Assembly: GCA_012934845.2 (NCBI GenBank)
Contig: WNNJ02001415.1
Coordinates: forward strand, 272,280 to 336,279
DNA: 64,000 nt
Direction: 5' to 3'
Source of the DNA: Pomphorhynchus laevis
Lineage: Eukaryota; Acanthocephala; Palaeacanthocephala; Echinorhynchida; Pomphorhynchidae
The notes beneath the pieces are model-generated. The model searched no databases, had not been told where the DNA came from, and saw only the letters and a program-made list of their open reading frames with translations. Numbering within the stretch: position 1 is the stretch's first letter; every line of letters begins with the position of its first letter. Positions 31,860 to 42,639 of the stretch are shown here, in pieces. Made by a program: the position numbers and the translations under genes.

Positions 31860-32600
31860 ACAGTGCAACGACGGAGGATCAAGCATTTTCCAAAAAAAAT
31901 CGAAATTAACATTTCTTCTGATATAATTAATGGATCAGGACTGGTAAATACAAATAAAAGACTTACAGTCGAACTTCCTTCATCAGGAAAGGTAGTAAAC
32001 TTTGTAGAGATAAAGGTTAGTGCATTGATTATGATTACGGACTATTTTAAACTGATATTCAAGTATTCCTTGATTAATTACGTTGATCAAGTAGTTTACG
32101 AAAATTCCCAGGTACATTCCTTATATCTTTTGTATCTAATGACCTCGCAAAAGCTTATGTTATTTTGTTTAAGTCTACCGTAAGCGAATTTGGTTCTATT
32201 GAACGTAAACCTATTATAGAGATTCTAAAAGTTATGAACATACAACCCGACATGGACGAATAAGATCTGTTAACCATCCTGAATAAATTCGATATACTAA
32301 ACATACGTTTTATAAAGACAAATCCGGATCAACAATATAAATTACATTCAGCAACACTTTACATCAAAATACACTATGATTGGAAAACTCAAAGCACAAC
32401 CCATTTATTGGGTCGAATCTAATTTTCATTAAATCCAGTCTGCTCAAATTGCAGCCTCAACAACACGGCATGGTCACGGAAATGCCAGTCCTTTAAGGCT
32501 TAGCAGGCTAGGTATCAACATCCTTAGAGCAACCCTTCAGTTGTTGTATCTGCCTGCGTCCAGCTTTCTATATCTAAAACCTTAATGGATGAGTTTACTG
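31860..32600 (+). pseudogene. Family B ORF1 5' part (B7), split by the gypsy element
   Basis: The frame shows SSGKVVNFVEIKVSALIMIT, then KAYVILFKSTVSEFGSIERK, IIEILKVMNIQPDM and the knuckle PVCSNCSLNNTAWSRKCQSF at 32,445-32,490, followed by a Leu-rich end DEFTVMRKITEALFDY. It continues beyond the Ty3/gypsy element at 36,476. Confidence 0.65.
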
Positions 32601-32676
32601 TGATGAGAAAAATTACAGAAGCGTTATTTGACTATCTAAAAGTACACAATTGAATTAGTTATGAAATATTATGACA
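32601..32676 (-). repeat. 3' LTR (76 bp)
   Basis: Plus-strand ends TGATGAGA and ATGACA. Eight differences from the partner at 36,400-36,475. In the sense direction it follows a purine-rich tract (AGAAGGAAATAA, 32,688-32,677), as the polypurine primer should, which supports the boundary. Confidence 0.75.
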
Positions 32677-32691
32677 TTATTTCCTTCTAGG

Positions 32692-33716
32692 TTAATATTC
32701 TTCAGTAACATAGTCTTTCAAGTAGGATGGTTTCTTTTTGAGTCTTTTGGATGGGAATCGTATATGCTCGATACTTTGACTATCCGACACTAGCTCGTTA
32801 TTATATTCGGTAAGCTCGTTATGCTTTCCTGAATTCGAGTTTTTTCCCGGATCACACGTCTTAATGGTTAGCATTTTTGTGAAGCATGATCTGTCATGCC
32901 AGTTGGATCTTCATGACTGACAATAGGTGGCGCATTTGAGCTGCAATACGATTGTTTCTTCTAACTTGTGCAATCTTGAACAATTGTGTGAACCTCATTT
33001 TGAATTGTCTTCTATATGATAAGGATACTTTGCCAAATGTCGATTGTTAACCTTGAACAATCTATTGTTTCGATCAACGACACTTGAATAATTCAGACTG
33101 ACTGTTTGTAGAGTCGATTCTTTCTAAAATTTAGAACATATACGTGTGTATTCATCAAAGCCACTTAGTACTATCAGTGTGACGATACTTACGCGTATAT
33201 GTAAATATGCGTTCATGTACAATCCGTGGAAGAACATGTTAAGGAACGAAGTGAATTTAGTACCGACGGCAAGAACTTTCCCAATTCGATACATCTAAAG
33301 ATTGGTCACAGTAACTGAGTCTAAGCAATTTCCAAATATCACCGTTCATTCGCTCAACTTGCCCATTTTGGCGTGGATTGTATGCGGTTGAATGCGTGGC
33401 ATAAATCCCACAATCATACATGTAAGTATTGAATCCTTGTTGGTATGGACGGATTTAGGCATTCCGAATACAGCAAATATTAAATTTAAACATTGAATAT
33501 CCGAACTCGTAGATTGATCTTGACATGTGAAAGCAAATGGAAAACGCAAGAATTCGTCGATTGCAACAAATAGATAGTGTCTTCCGGACAGCGATGAAAG
33601 TGTGCCTTTAACGTCACACGATAGTCTAGCAAAGGGTACCGTTGATTTAATGTTGTGAACATCTGGCGGCTGTAAAATTTTGGTTTGATTATATCACATG
33701 TAAGGCAACGTTCCAC
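32692..33716 (-). pseudogene. Gypsy integrase and pol C-terminus
   Basis: Minus-strand frames include SLSGRHYLFVAIDEFLRFPF-type reading (33,580-33,530), FAFTCQDQSTSSDIQCLNLI and FAVFGMPKSVHTNKDS (33,490-33,430), a DD-type catalytic-core pattern in which 'FGMP..VH.D/K.' is typical of CsRn1-group integrases, and a zinc-type region upstream (ERCLTCDIIKPKFY at 33,716). The protein's end is KRLKKKPSYLKDYVTEEY at 32,692. The frame is interrupted by stops. Confidence 0.75.
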
Positions 33717-34071
33717 GGAAAAACGAACGTACTATTGAGTAGGGAAGTTTGTGAGAGCAAACGAATTGAGAAAATCGGTAAACTCCAGGATGACACATTT
33801 CTCAGTGAAGATCCTGAAGTTTGTTGTGATGATTGGTCGTTGCGCAAGCGATTGGAATATCTCTGGATATGCAGTTCGCAGCAGGATTGAACTTTCCTGC
33901 ATGATATGTGTTCTCGAAATTAAACTCTGCGATTTCTAGCTTCCAGCGTTGTACTTTATCGTTCTTTATTTGACTTATGCATTGATTTGAGAAGATGAAT
34001 AAAATTGCTCGCTGATCACATAATACTCCAAATTTACGCCCGATGAGATAATGCTGCCTATGTTTAAGAGC

Positions 34072-34900
34072 CTAAACAGTAGCGAATTCTTCTTTTTCAA
34101 CTGCAGATTGTTTTTTATCCGATTTGCTAAGCATAGAAGAGGAAAATACGACTAGCTTGTACTGTTGGGTTAATACTGTGCCAACTGAGTGTCGGGATGC
34201 ATCAGTTTCGACTTTAAATTGTGTGTTGAAATCTATGCAGGCCAATGAAGCATTGATTATTTCGCCTTTAAGTGATAAAAATGCAGATTTTGCATCGTTA
34301 CTTAAAGAGAAGCTGTTGACCGATGACAAGACTTTGATCTTCTCTGAAAATTTTTCGACCCATGTGTAATAATGGGAGAGCACACCCATTATCCTTCGTA
34401 GTGATTTGAAATCGTTCGTAAGAGTCAATCTTTTTAAGCAGTTCATTCTAATCGGGTCTTTTAATGCCGATAAAACTTTCGTATCCCAATACGTTGTTCT
34501 GGAATAGAAAATCGACTTCGATAGATTTAAAGTCGGTTTGTACTTGACAATGATCTGTAGAAATTCTTGCAAGTTTCGATCGTGTTCCGTTTGTGTGCGT
34601 CCACAAACAATTACATCGTCCACTTAGCTGTATGGTATCAAAGAGTTTCTCGTGTTCGATAATCTGATTAATTGTTCGTTAAAACGCAGCTACGGCGTTG
34701 GTAAGGCCTAATGGAATGCGCAGAAATTCATATAGTTTCCCACAAGCCTCGAAATCTGTAAACTTAGTTCCGTCTGTTCGCATTGAAATTTGATATTAGG
34801 CACTTTGGAGATCTATAGCACTGTAAAATAGATATTGCCAAACCGTGTCGACCAAACTGTCGATTCGAGGAAGAAGGTACGCATTAAGTTCTTTATATAT
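34072..34900 (-). pseudogene. Gypsy RT and RNase H
   Basis: RT palm: VDDVIVCGRTQTEHDRNLQE at 34,623, with a TAA at 34,626-34,624 in place of the Tyr codon that precedes VDD in this class. RNase H follows: FKVETDASRHSVGTVLTQQ (first catalytic Asp) and LVVFSSSMLSKSDKKQSAVE, then KEEFATV. Upstream the N-terminal RT blocks continue toward 34,900 and beyond with frameshifts. The catalytic interruption shows the copy is dead. Confidence 0.8.
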
Positions 34901-35399
34901 ATTCACTGTTTTCGAGTAGTCGACGCACATCCTCATTTTCAAATTGTTTCCGACAACTAAAATTTGAGCTCTCCAATGCGACGACGATGGGCCAATAATA
35001 TTATCCTTAATATACGATCGATTTCAGATTTGATGAATTTTGTTTCTAGCTCGGAGAAGCGTCTTGAATTTGTTGCAATAGGCTGCCAACGCGGTGATGC
35101 GTTTAGAGGAAAGAGATTATGAAGACTATAAGTGCAGGCATCAATGAGGATATTGACAGAGCATCTAGGTTTTAATTTTATTGGATGCTAATCGATTTGT
35201 GTAGATACAAAAAGTCTTGAGCTAGTATGCACTGAATACACAGTGTGTCTAACATATGAAAAAGGACATTCGGGTATATACGGCCATTATACGATATATT
35301 CGCGATCACAGTACCTTTGTTCTGCTCCAATGAGTGTTCGCCGCCATTGACACCTTTATTCTCGACTGTGGATTCGTTTTGAGATTCAAATATTTGAGA

Positions 35400-36361
35400 C
35401 TTCTGGAGGTTATGAAATTGTTCGTGCTACCGGTATCAATCTTTGCAGTCAACTCGCGATTCTGAATTTGCATTGATAACGGAACATGCTACTTCGAACT
35501 ATTGTCGCGGATAAAGGCAAAGCCGAAAGCTTTAGATCATTTGATCGGCACAGGCGAGCAAAATGATCTGGTTTTCCGCACTTCCGACACATATTCGCAT
35601 TTGCAGCATAACTTTGACCCTGATGCCTGATTTAGCCACCGCAAAAATAGCATACCCAGGCTTTATCAATTTCGTTACTGCCGATAAAGAAGTATCAGAT
35701 TTATCGTATTCTGCAGCAACTTCTTTCGAGGAATCTTTAAAATTGTTCGGAAATGTAATTTGAGACGTTGCAACAAACGGATGAATCGTGTGAGTAGAAT
35801 GTATATCGACTGCCTTTCGCTCGGCCTGCTCGACTGCTTTGACCTGAGTGTAAGCAGTACTTAACGTAAGTGTCGAATTTTCGAGTAGTCGTTCTCGAAT
35901 ATTATTTGAGCTGAGGCCTGTAATGAATGTTTTAAGAACGGCCTAGTCCCGGTGATCGTCAGCTGATACAGCCTCGAAGTTGCAATATGTCGTCATCTGT
36001 TTCAACGTTTCAAGGAAGTGATAGATGTGTTCTGAGTCTAGCTGCGTACTCGTGTTCAAAAGATATCTAGCGTAAACAACGTGGGGTGGTTGATCAACAT
36101 GTCACGTAGGATAGTTAGAACTTGAACGTAAGTCTCTTATAAATGGATAGCCTTGAACATCGTAGGAGATACCATTGTCACTATGAGATCCAATTTGTTA
36201 TCTTCTGTAGCGTGAATGTACTAGCTAAACTTTTCGAAAGTATGATGCCACTGTCTCCAAGCATCTAAGGACTTAGATGCGCCTGGTAGAATATCAAGCT
36301 TACCCGGTTGCAGAAACTTTGCGATTGCATTTCTAGAGGTCGGCAAACTTGGGCTTGACAT
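35400..36361 (-). pseudogene. Gypsy gag with zinc knuckle
   Basis: Opens at ATG 36,361 with SSPSLPTSRNAIAKFLQPG and LDAWRQWHHTFEKF, a capsid-type beginning. Near 35,590 the minus strand gives NMCRKCGKPDHFARLC, a C-x2-C-x4-H-x4-C knuckle. Several in-frame stops lie between. An aspartic protease region should follow around 35,400 but I could not place its catalytic motif securely. Confidence 0.7.
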
Positions 36362-36399
36362 GTATGACGTATCCAGCAGTTTACAACAGTCAAATAAAT

Positions 36400-36475
36400 T
36401 GTTGAGAAAACACGCAGAAGCTTTATTTGACTATCTAAAAGTACATAATTGAATTAGTTATGAAATATTACGACA
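36400..36475 (-). repeat. 5' LTR (76 bp)
   Basis: Plus-strand ends TGTTGAGA and ACGACA; pair of 32,601-32,676. In the sense direction gag starts only 39 bases further on, leaving little room for a leader. I could not identify a tRNA primer-binding site there. Confidence 0.75.
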
Positions 36476-38765
36476 GTCACTCATCTTATTAACGAGCGTC
36501 ATGAAGCGTATATGAAGGCGATGGTGAAAATGGTAAAACGCGTGCTAACTAATTGTTTAATACCTTTTTATGAGCGCATCTTATGATACAAGTTCACTTT
36601 AACCTCGAAAAAGAGAGAGCGTATTCCGGTCATCCCAAGTTAAATCTTCAAAAGAATAAAAGAAACTCGACGAAAGCAGGAGTGGGCAATAATGAGAACT
36701 TTTCAGCTAAACTTAATCACAATACTGCTGGTGGAATGGATGTGCCTGCTGTTACAACCAGTAGTGGGAAAGGCAACATTCCTACTGCTGGGCCCAATTA
36801 GTCGGCTTGTCCCTCCAACGAGTATGTTAACCAATGGGGAGTAGTCAAGATCCGTTTGAATATCCTGCACTGGAATTCGAGAGACGTTTCTGCTCTTCGT
36901 CTTTTATCTGGTCCAAATGCAAATGTAATAGTCCTTCAGGATACTAAATCTATTTGGTCACCTCAGGACCTTACTCGATTTATACCTATTCACATATATG
37001 CCCACTATATTTCTTACATAACCCCTTCATTCTCCTCTTCATCTCAAGGTATTTAAACCTTAATCAAAGACCACTTAAGATCATAAATATTGCTTAATTG
37101 CTATTGCCCAGCCCTATCGTGTTTACCGATAACAATTTGTAAGGACCGTAAACGCATCAGCATAGCTAATATCTATATTCGGCAAGGGAGATTCATAAAA
37201 ATCGTGTCTTTCTGGATGGTTTATTAAGTAGCTAGGTTACTATGTGATTACCTTGCAAACAGTAATTTCCTGTTAATTTTTACTGGAAAATAATATTGAA
37301 GTTCTAGGTAAAGGCTCCAACTGAGCAAGGATAAGGCAAGTATTGACCCCCTGAACCCTTCTCAGTCTTCTTTTTGGAAGATTTTCAAGAAAGAGAAGTT
37401 TGTTAGCTGGAAAGAGGGCATCGGGTTGAATAGGTAACAAAACATAAAGTTTTGGAATAGTCACTATTTCGACACGATTATGGAGCCACGCGTTCTCCCC
37501 AACTAATCCCTATATGGATGCGTTTCAGGAGTACGGATATCTACGCTACGGATATTCTGAACTCATGGGCCGGCTTCAAGGAACCTCCAAAACCCGTACG
37601 TCAATGTCAGATTTTGACAAACAGTCAGAAAAAAGAGGTTGCCATCATAATACTGTCGCCATCCCTGGGTCGCCATCCCTTCCGATATTGCTGTCATTAA
37701 CGTTAGTCGTAGATTATTTATAGCAAAACGTAACCATGTCACTTGTTCTAAAGACCTGCCGCTCATTTTGATTCAAAATTCTTTCATATCCATTTACAAA
37801 AAAGCGCTTGCGTGTAAAATTTGTGACAATTTAAGTAGGCGCGATTTAATTCAACATTGTTTTCAATGGTTTGTGAACGGTCGCTAAGTACATTCAGATA
37901 TAGAGAAAATGCATTAGTGTTGTCAAGAAAACCTTAATCAACTGAATATAGCTATTTTTCTTGATTGTTCCGTTGCATTCGATCGAATCTCTATTACTTT
38001 TGTTATATTTTCTCTCATGTCCTTTGGTCTGCCTGCCAAAATTGTTAACAGAATGGAAATTGTGCTTTATACTAAGTTATTATTTTACCAAGATGACCAT
38101 GATACACGTCAGTTCTACCCAATTACAGGTATGCTTCGAGGCTCCTCTCTTTCTTTCTTATTTCTTGCTTCCTACATTGTTATCTTTGAACCTTTTCGAC
38201 GTAATCAACATATTGTGGTTTACGCTGACGAAATCACAGCCTAGTTTTATGGACGCAGGTGCAAATATGTAGTCTCGGACATCAGAGAAGGTGGTTGTTT
38301 TTCATTGTGCCTCTGCAACTAAGAAAAAGCTTAAGAAACCAGCAATCTCATCTCTTTCTTCTATTATGAGCAATTCCATGTTTTTATATATCGAGTAAAC
38401 CCCAGGTAAACCTGGGGTTTACCATCAGAGAAAGATGAACCGGCGGATTAAAATTGAACAGTCAGTGTCTTGAAGAAAGCTAGACGGGGTCTAAAACTGG
38501 CCCATCATATGCCATTAGGGTGGAGTGCTCATGTGCACCTCTGGTGAACCTGGGCAATCTCGGGACTCGTTTTATTTTCTATAGGACGTTCCCCAGAGCA
38601 AAGACAAAGATTTATTAAGCTCATCATGTCGAAAATACCTACCATTGTGCGCTCTTATTAGGACTTCAGGTGTGTGAAAGACCCTGAGAGGCTCAATTGC
38701 AGAGTGACGCGTTAGTGTCAGCTGATGGGAACTGATCCCAATATCCCGATAGAATACTACTGATA
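36476..38765 (+). mobile_element. Family B element, 3' part (B7)
   Basis: Continues B7 past the gypsy element: ORF1 end, endonuclease LNILHWNSRDVSALRLLS and VIVLQDTKSIWSPQDLTRFI (36,850-36,980), linker DKASIDPLNPSQSSFWKIF (37,330), the RT blocks SFISIYKKALACKI (37,780), IAIFLDCSVAFDRISI (37,950), QFYPITGMLRGSS (38,110) and HIVVYADE (38,215), and the tail with GTGTGAAAGACCC near 38,670. Heavily mutated, older than B5. Confidence 0.8.
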
Positions 38766-39069
38766 CGAATTAGTATCATGAGACGATATACAAATCGTCT
38801 CATTGTTCTCAGTATTCTAACCTGGTCATCGATCACATTCTCGTTTGCATTCGGAATATTTAGACTAGAACATTGAAAGTATGACGCATAGTTTGATCTC
38901 AGCTTGTCTTCATTACCATAAAGTAAGTAATCGACTCCCACCCAAAAAATACAGTAATTAAATTATATTCAGCATCAACTCGTTGCTTTAGCGAAGTTGT
39001 CGAGAATGAATAGCAAATATAGGAGTGATTTCATAGCTCTTCGACGCAAAAACAATAAACGTGTTCGCG

Positions 39070-40845
39070 AGTTTCGCCGTTTAGCAAAACGTGAGGGAGA
39101 GTCTCTCTCTTACAATTAGTCGAGAAATATCCATAGAAAATTTACCCTATTTATTCAGTAAGTGTAAGGTCTTAAATTCCTCTCATTCAGTCTGTAGATT
39201 ACTTCAAATCATTCCTTTGAAATTTTTCCTCAAATTCGGTCTTCGAAGTTGGAAATGTGTTATACTGTTAAAACAATGTTCCGAACGATAATGATCCTTT
39301 AAATGCATTTTTTACTACATATGATATTTCATTTGCTTTCAGCTCGATGCGTAGTATGAAAGCCCCAGGGCCGGATCACATTTACGTTGAGTACTCAGTG
39401 ATGCATTTCCTTTACTAGCTGACTACTGAAATTTCTCGTTGAAGAGCATACTTTGTGGACGGGCACTTTATTCTGCGTGGAAAGGGGATGTAAGGAAGAT
39501 CATCTATAAATAGAAAATTCCTTTGGATTCGTTAGATTCCTATATGGAAATCGCTCTCTTGAAGGCTTTGACAAATTGATTTAAGTAATACTAACTAGGC
39601 GCTTAATCCGATATTGATACCATATAATATCCCGAGAGCAGTTTGGTTTTAGAATTCGACACTGCTATTGACGCAATTTAACTAGTTCGAGACCTCATTT
39701 TGAATCGATTTTCAGTAAAGCATTATTATGGGATTTTTATTAGAATTCGGTGTGCTTTTGTTTCAGTCAACAGTTTTCTACTTCTCATAAAACTTGCTGA
39801 GAAGGTTGTTATTTCAGGGAAGTTTATTCATTTACTTGAGTCAATACTCTGTTCTAATACTATCAGTCTTAGATGATCTCGAATTTTCAGATCCCTTCCA
39901 AGTGAATTGTGGGCTTATGCAAAGCAACCCTTTAAGCCCAGTTTCGTTCTCGTTTTACATTATTGATTTACCCGCGCATCTACGTTCACATGATTCAGGT
40001 ATTTCCCTCGACTTTTACGCTGCTGACTTAGTTTTACTTTCGACGTCATTAGAGAGTTATCAAAAGGCGCTGGTTGCACTGGCTAACTATTGCCGAAACA
40101 ATTGTCTTTCTATCAATACAAAGATATCAGAAATTGTAAAGTTTCGTCGAGGTGTTCGTCTGGAACGAGCTAACTCTTTCTTTATTAATTCGTAACCTTT
40201 AGAATTCTGAAATCAATACAGCTAGGTGTTGCTTTGTCATCACGTTGGTCATTTACAGCTCACCTAGATCGTAAATGTTCCAAGGTCGCATCCTCTGCTG
40301 CATCAATCCCGAATCTCAAGAATCTTTCATTCGCTGGAACTATCAGATATTTCCGCTCGATACTTTCTTCTAAGGTGTTATATGCATGATCAATTTATTG
40401 GCCGTATTTGAAGCAAAATAATGTTGTCCAAATTAATCGTTGCCAATCGCGATTTATTAAACACGTGGTTGACATATTACAACGCTGCTCTTCAACAGCC
40501 GTCGTGTGCTTAGCGAAGTTAGATTTATTATCTACATATTTACGCAATTTATTACACTTACATAAGACTCCGGTATCAGGGATTTGCGGCACTTCAGCCT
40601 ATACCCAGTCTATTTGGAGGACTTGCTTATTTTTAAGAGAGCGTACATTTGGCGGGCTTCTGTTTATGGATATCAAGATAAATTTTGATAAATTTGAGTA
40701 CCATGTCATGACAGTAGAGATGCTTGCATTTGAATTTCTTTGGGATCATTACGACGCCTTAATGTATGACTTCAACTGTTCCTCAATGATTTTGCTTTGC
40801 CGAAATGTGGAAAGGGAAAATAATACTCTCCATTATTATTAATTA
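39070..40845 (+). pseudogene. Non-LTR RT remnant (family D)
   Basis: Blocks in order: MKAPGPDHIYVEY (39,357), NSVLILSVLDDLEFSDPFQV-like and CGLMQSNPLSPVSFSFYIID (39,910), LDFYAADLVLLSTSLESYQK (40,010; catalytic YADD changed to YAAD), NYCRNNCLSINTKISEIVKF (40,090), LGVALSSRWSFTAHLDRKCS (40,230) and a C-terminal region to 40,845. The clade is not clear. The sister fragment at 59,620-60,665 has the same RWSFTEHL block. Confidence 0.75.
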
Positions 40846-41178
40846 TCGAGCAAAATGTCAAGTAAAACTAATGCAATGGATAAAAAGATCATTGTCAACA
40901 GTGCGCAAATAGGGCATTAGAAAGTAGCACAGTCTTGTGCTTTCTGTACTGATGTTTACAGAGGTAGAATGGATAGTTTATATTTTAATATTATAAAGAA
41001 TTGACTGGCTTTAAGGACAATTTACGGCACGGCGATGTCTACACATCGGGTCTTTGCTATTATCAGAGTATACCACAAAGTATACGCTAATATAGTATAC
41101 GGCTAAACACATATTTCCTTCATGATCTGTTATTAAGACTGAGATGCAAAATCCTATATCAAGTGAGGCTAGGCAGTA

Positions 41179-41685
41179 GTGTTTGTTCACAACGTCATGT
41201 TTGTACCTCAAGTTACGGTTCTCGGCCCTTTACTTTACAAGATTTTCCTTTATGATATGCTATTAAGACTGAGATGCAAAATCCTAGCGTTTGCGGATAA
41301 CCTCAAGTTATGGCGGTGTATTCAATCGTATCATGACTCTTTTCTGCTCCAGGAATATTTAGATAATATTGTTAGGTGGAGTAATGAGACAGGACAGATG
41401 TTTAATATATCAAAGTGCTGCCACATACACTTAGGACATAAGAAATTTCCTTTCAGATATAAATTAGGTGCCGAGACAATTACGCAGGTACAGTGCACAA
41501 GAGATTTGGGAATACTTGTGTACAATTCATTGAAGAGTCGCCCAAACAGGGACAGAATCATCCAAACGACCAGGAAACTTAGCTATGTGGTCCAGAGGTG
41601 TTTTTGTAATCCATCGGCTTCCTGTCTTAAAATAATATACAATTCACTTATTCGTCCTATTATTGATGTACACGTGGTGAGATGA
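41179..41685 (+). pseudogene. Non-LTR RT fragment, palm to C-terminus
   Basis: Frame with TVLGPLLYKIFLYDMLLRLR, CKILAFADNLKLWRCI (the YADD motif reads FADN), LDNIVRWSNETGQMFNISKC, IHLGHKKFPFRYKLGAETIT and CTRDLGILVYNSLKSRPNRD. This wording suits a CR1-group element. It is intact over 168 residues but lacks everything upstream of the palm. A 35-base piece (TTATTAAGACTGAGATGCAA) is duplicated 125 bases upstream at 41,130. Confidence 0.75.
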
Positions 41686-41698
41686 ATGAGCTTGAAAT

Positions 41699-41755
41699 TA
41701 CACAATCCTTATACAAGATTGTGTAATACAGGATTGTGTAATACAGGATTGTGTA
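41699..41755. repeat. 18-bp tandem repeat
   Basis: About three copies of an 18-base unit containing CAGGATTGTGTAATA. Non-coding. Confidence 0.8.
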
Positions 41756-41840
41756 TGCAATGTATGTTTATTTGAAACCAAAATTGTATAGAATGTGTAT
41801 ATTAATTGTATGTTATTTATTGTATTCACTTTAGATTGTA

Positions 41841-41985
41841 TGTTTATTAGAAACCAAACTTTTTTTAAGGTCTTGTATGTTATAATATGTTTATTAGAAA
41901 CCAAACTTTTTTTAAGGTCTTGTATGTTATAATATGTTTATTAGAAACCAAACTTTTTTAAGGTCTTGTATGTTATAATTTTTTT
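41841..41985. repeat. 47-bp minisatellite
   Basis: TGTTTATTAGAAACCAAAC occurs at 41,841, 41,888 and 41,935, exactly 47 bases apart; a diverged copy precedes at 41,765. Each unit also contains TTTTTTAAGGTCTTGTATG. Confidence 0.9.
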
Positions 41986-42019
41986 ATTAATATAAAATGT
42001 ATAATAATACAGTTTAAAG

Positions 42020-42320
42020 GTTACCCGCAAATGGGCCCGTACAAGAGACGGGCCCATATAAATACATATGTCATAAATACATTTATGTTAGATTAAAAAT
42101 ATGCTGCCACATAAAGTGCTGCCACATGCACTTAGGACATTAGAAATTTCCTTTCAGATATAAATTAAATATATAAATAATAATTTAAATATAATTTATA
42201 TTATTATAACATACAAGATATGTTATAAATCTAACATATCTAACATAAATAAATTTATGACATAAATACATTTATGTCATATGTTAGATTTATAACATAT
42301 GTTATAAATCTAACATACAA
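42020..42320. repeat. Palindrome cluster with an element end
   Basis: It begins with CCCGCAAATGGGCCCG, which resembles TTCCCGCAAATGGGCC at 16,105 (the 3' end of the nuclease-type RT element), then GGGCCCAT and several overlapping palindromes built from ATAAATCTAACATAT and TTATGACATAAATACATTTA. It could extrude cruciforms. Confidence 0.6.
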
Positions 42321-42639
42321 GAGACGTCATAATCAGGTGATAAGCATTAAAGTAATATTTGTACTAGAAACACTTGGTGTAAAGCAATTTATTCAACTGT
42401 GTTCTTTAATTCAGAAAATATTTGGGAATGAACCAATTATGACTTTCATCTGTTCGAAATTTAAGCTAGAATATTCAAAAAATTGAGCTTGATTTCAATT
42501 TTTGTTTGGAAAACCGGCACTTCCTCACTTGATACTTAAGATTATTTTGCATCACTTGGCCAATTCGATCGACGTATTCTGCTAAGTATTATGTTACAAA
42601 ATATCAAAATGTCACATTTTTACCAATTTTTCATTACAA

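Larger units (their letters stand above)
32601..36475 (-). mobile_element. Ty3/gypsy retrotransposon with 76-bp LTRs
   Basis: A 3.9-kb element bounded by 76-bp direct repeats that begin TG and end CA. In the sense (minus) direction: 5' LTR, gag from ATG 36,361, protease-like region, RT and RNase H, integrase, a C-terminal tail, polypurine AGAAGGAAATAA and 3' LTR. The internal sequence resembles the CsRn1/Gulliver type in its integrase wording. It is inserted in family B copy B7. Most frames are broken by stops. Confidence 0.8.

Noticed and set aside
32595-36480. Target-site duplication of the gypsy element
   Set aside because: TTACTG on the left and GTCACT on the right do not match convincingly.
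41841-41985. CRISPR-like array
   Set aside because: Contiguous minisatellite units without spacers, in animal-type nuclear DNA.
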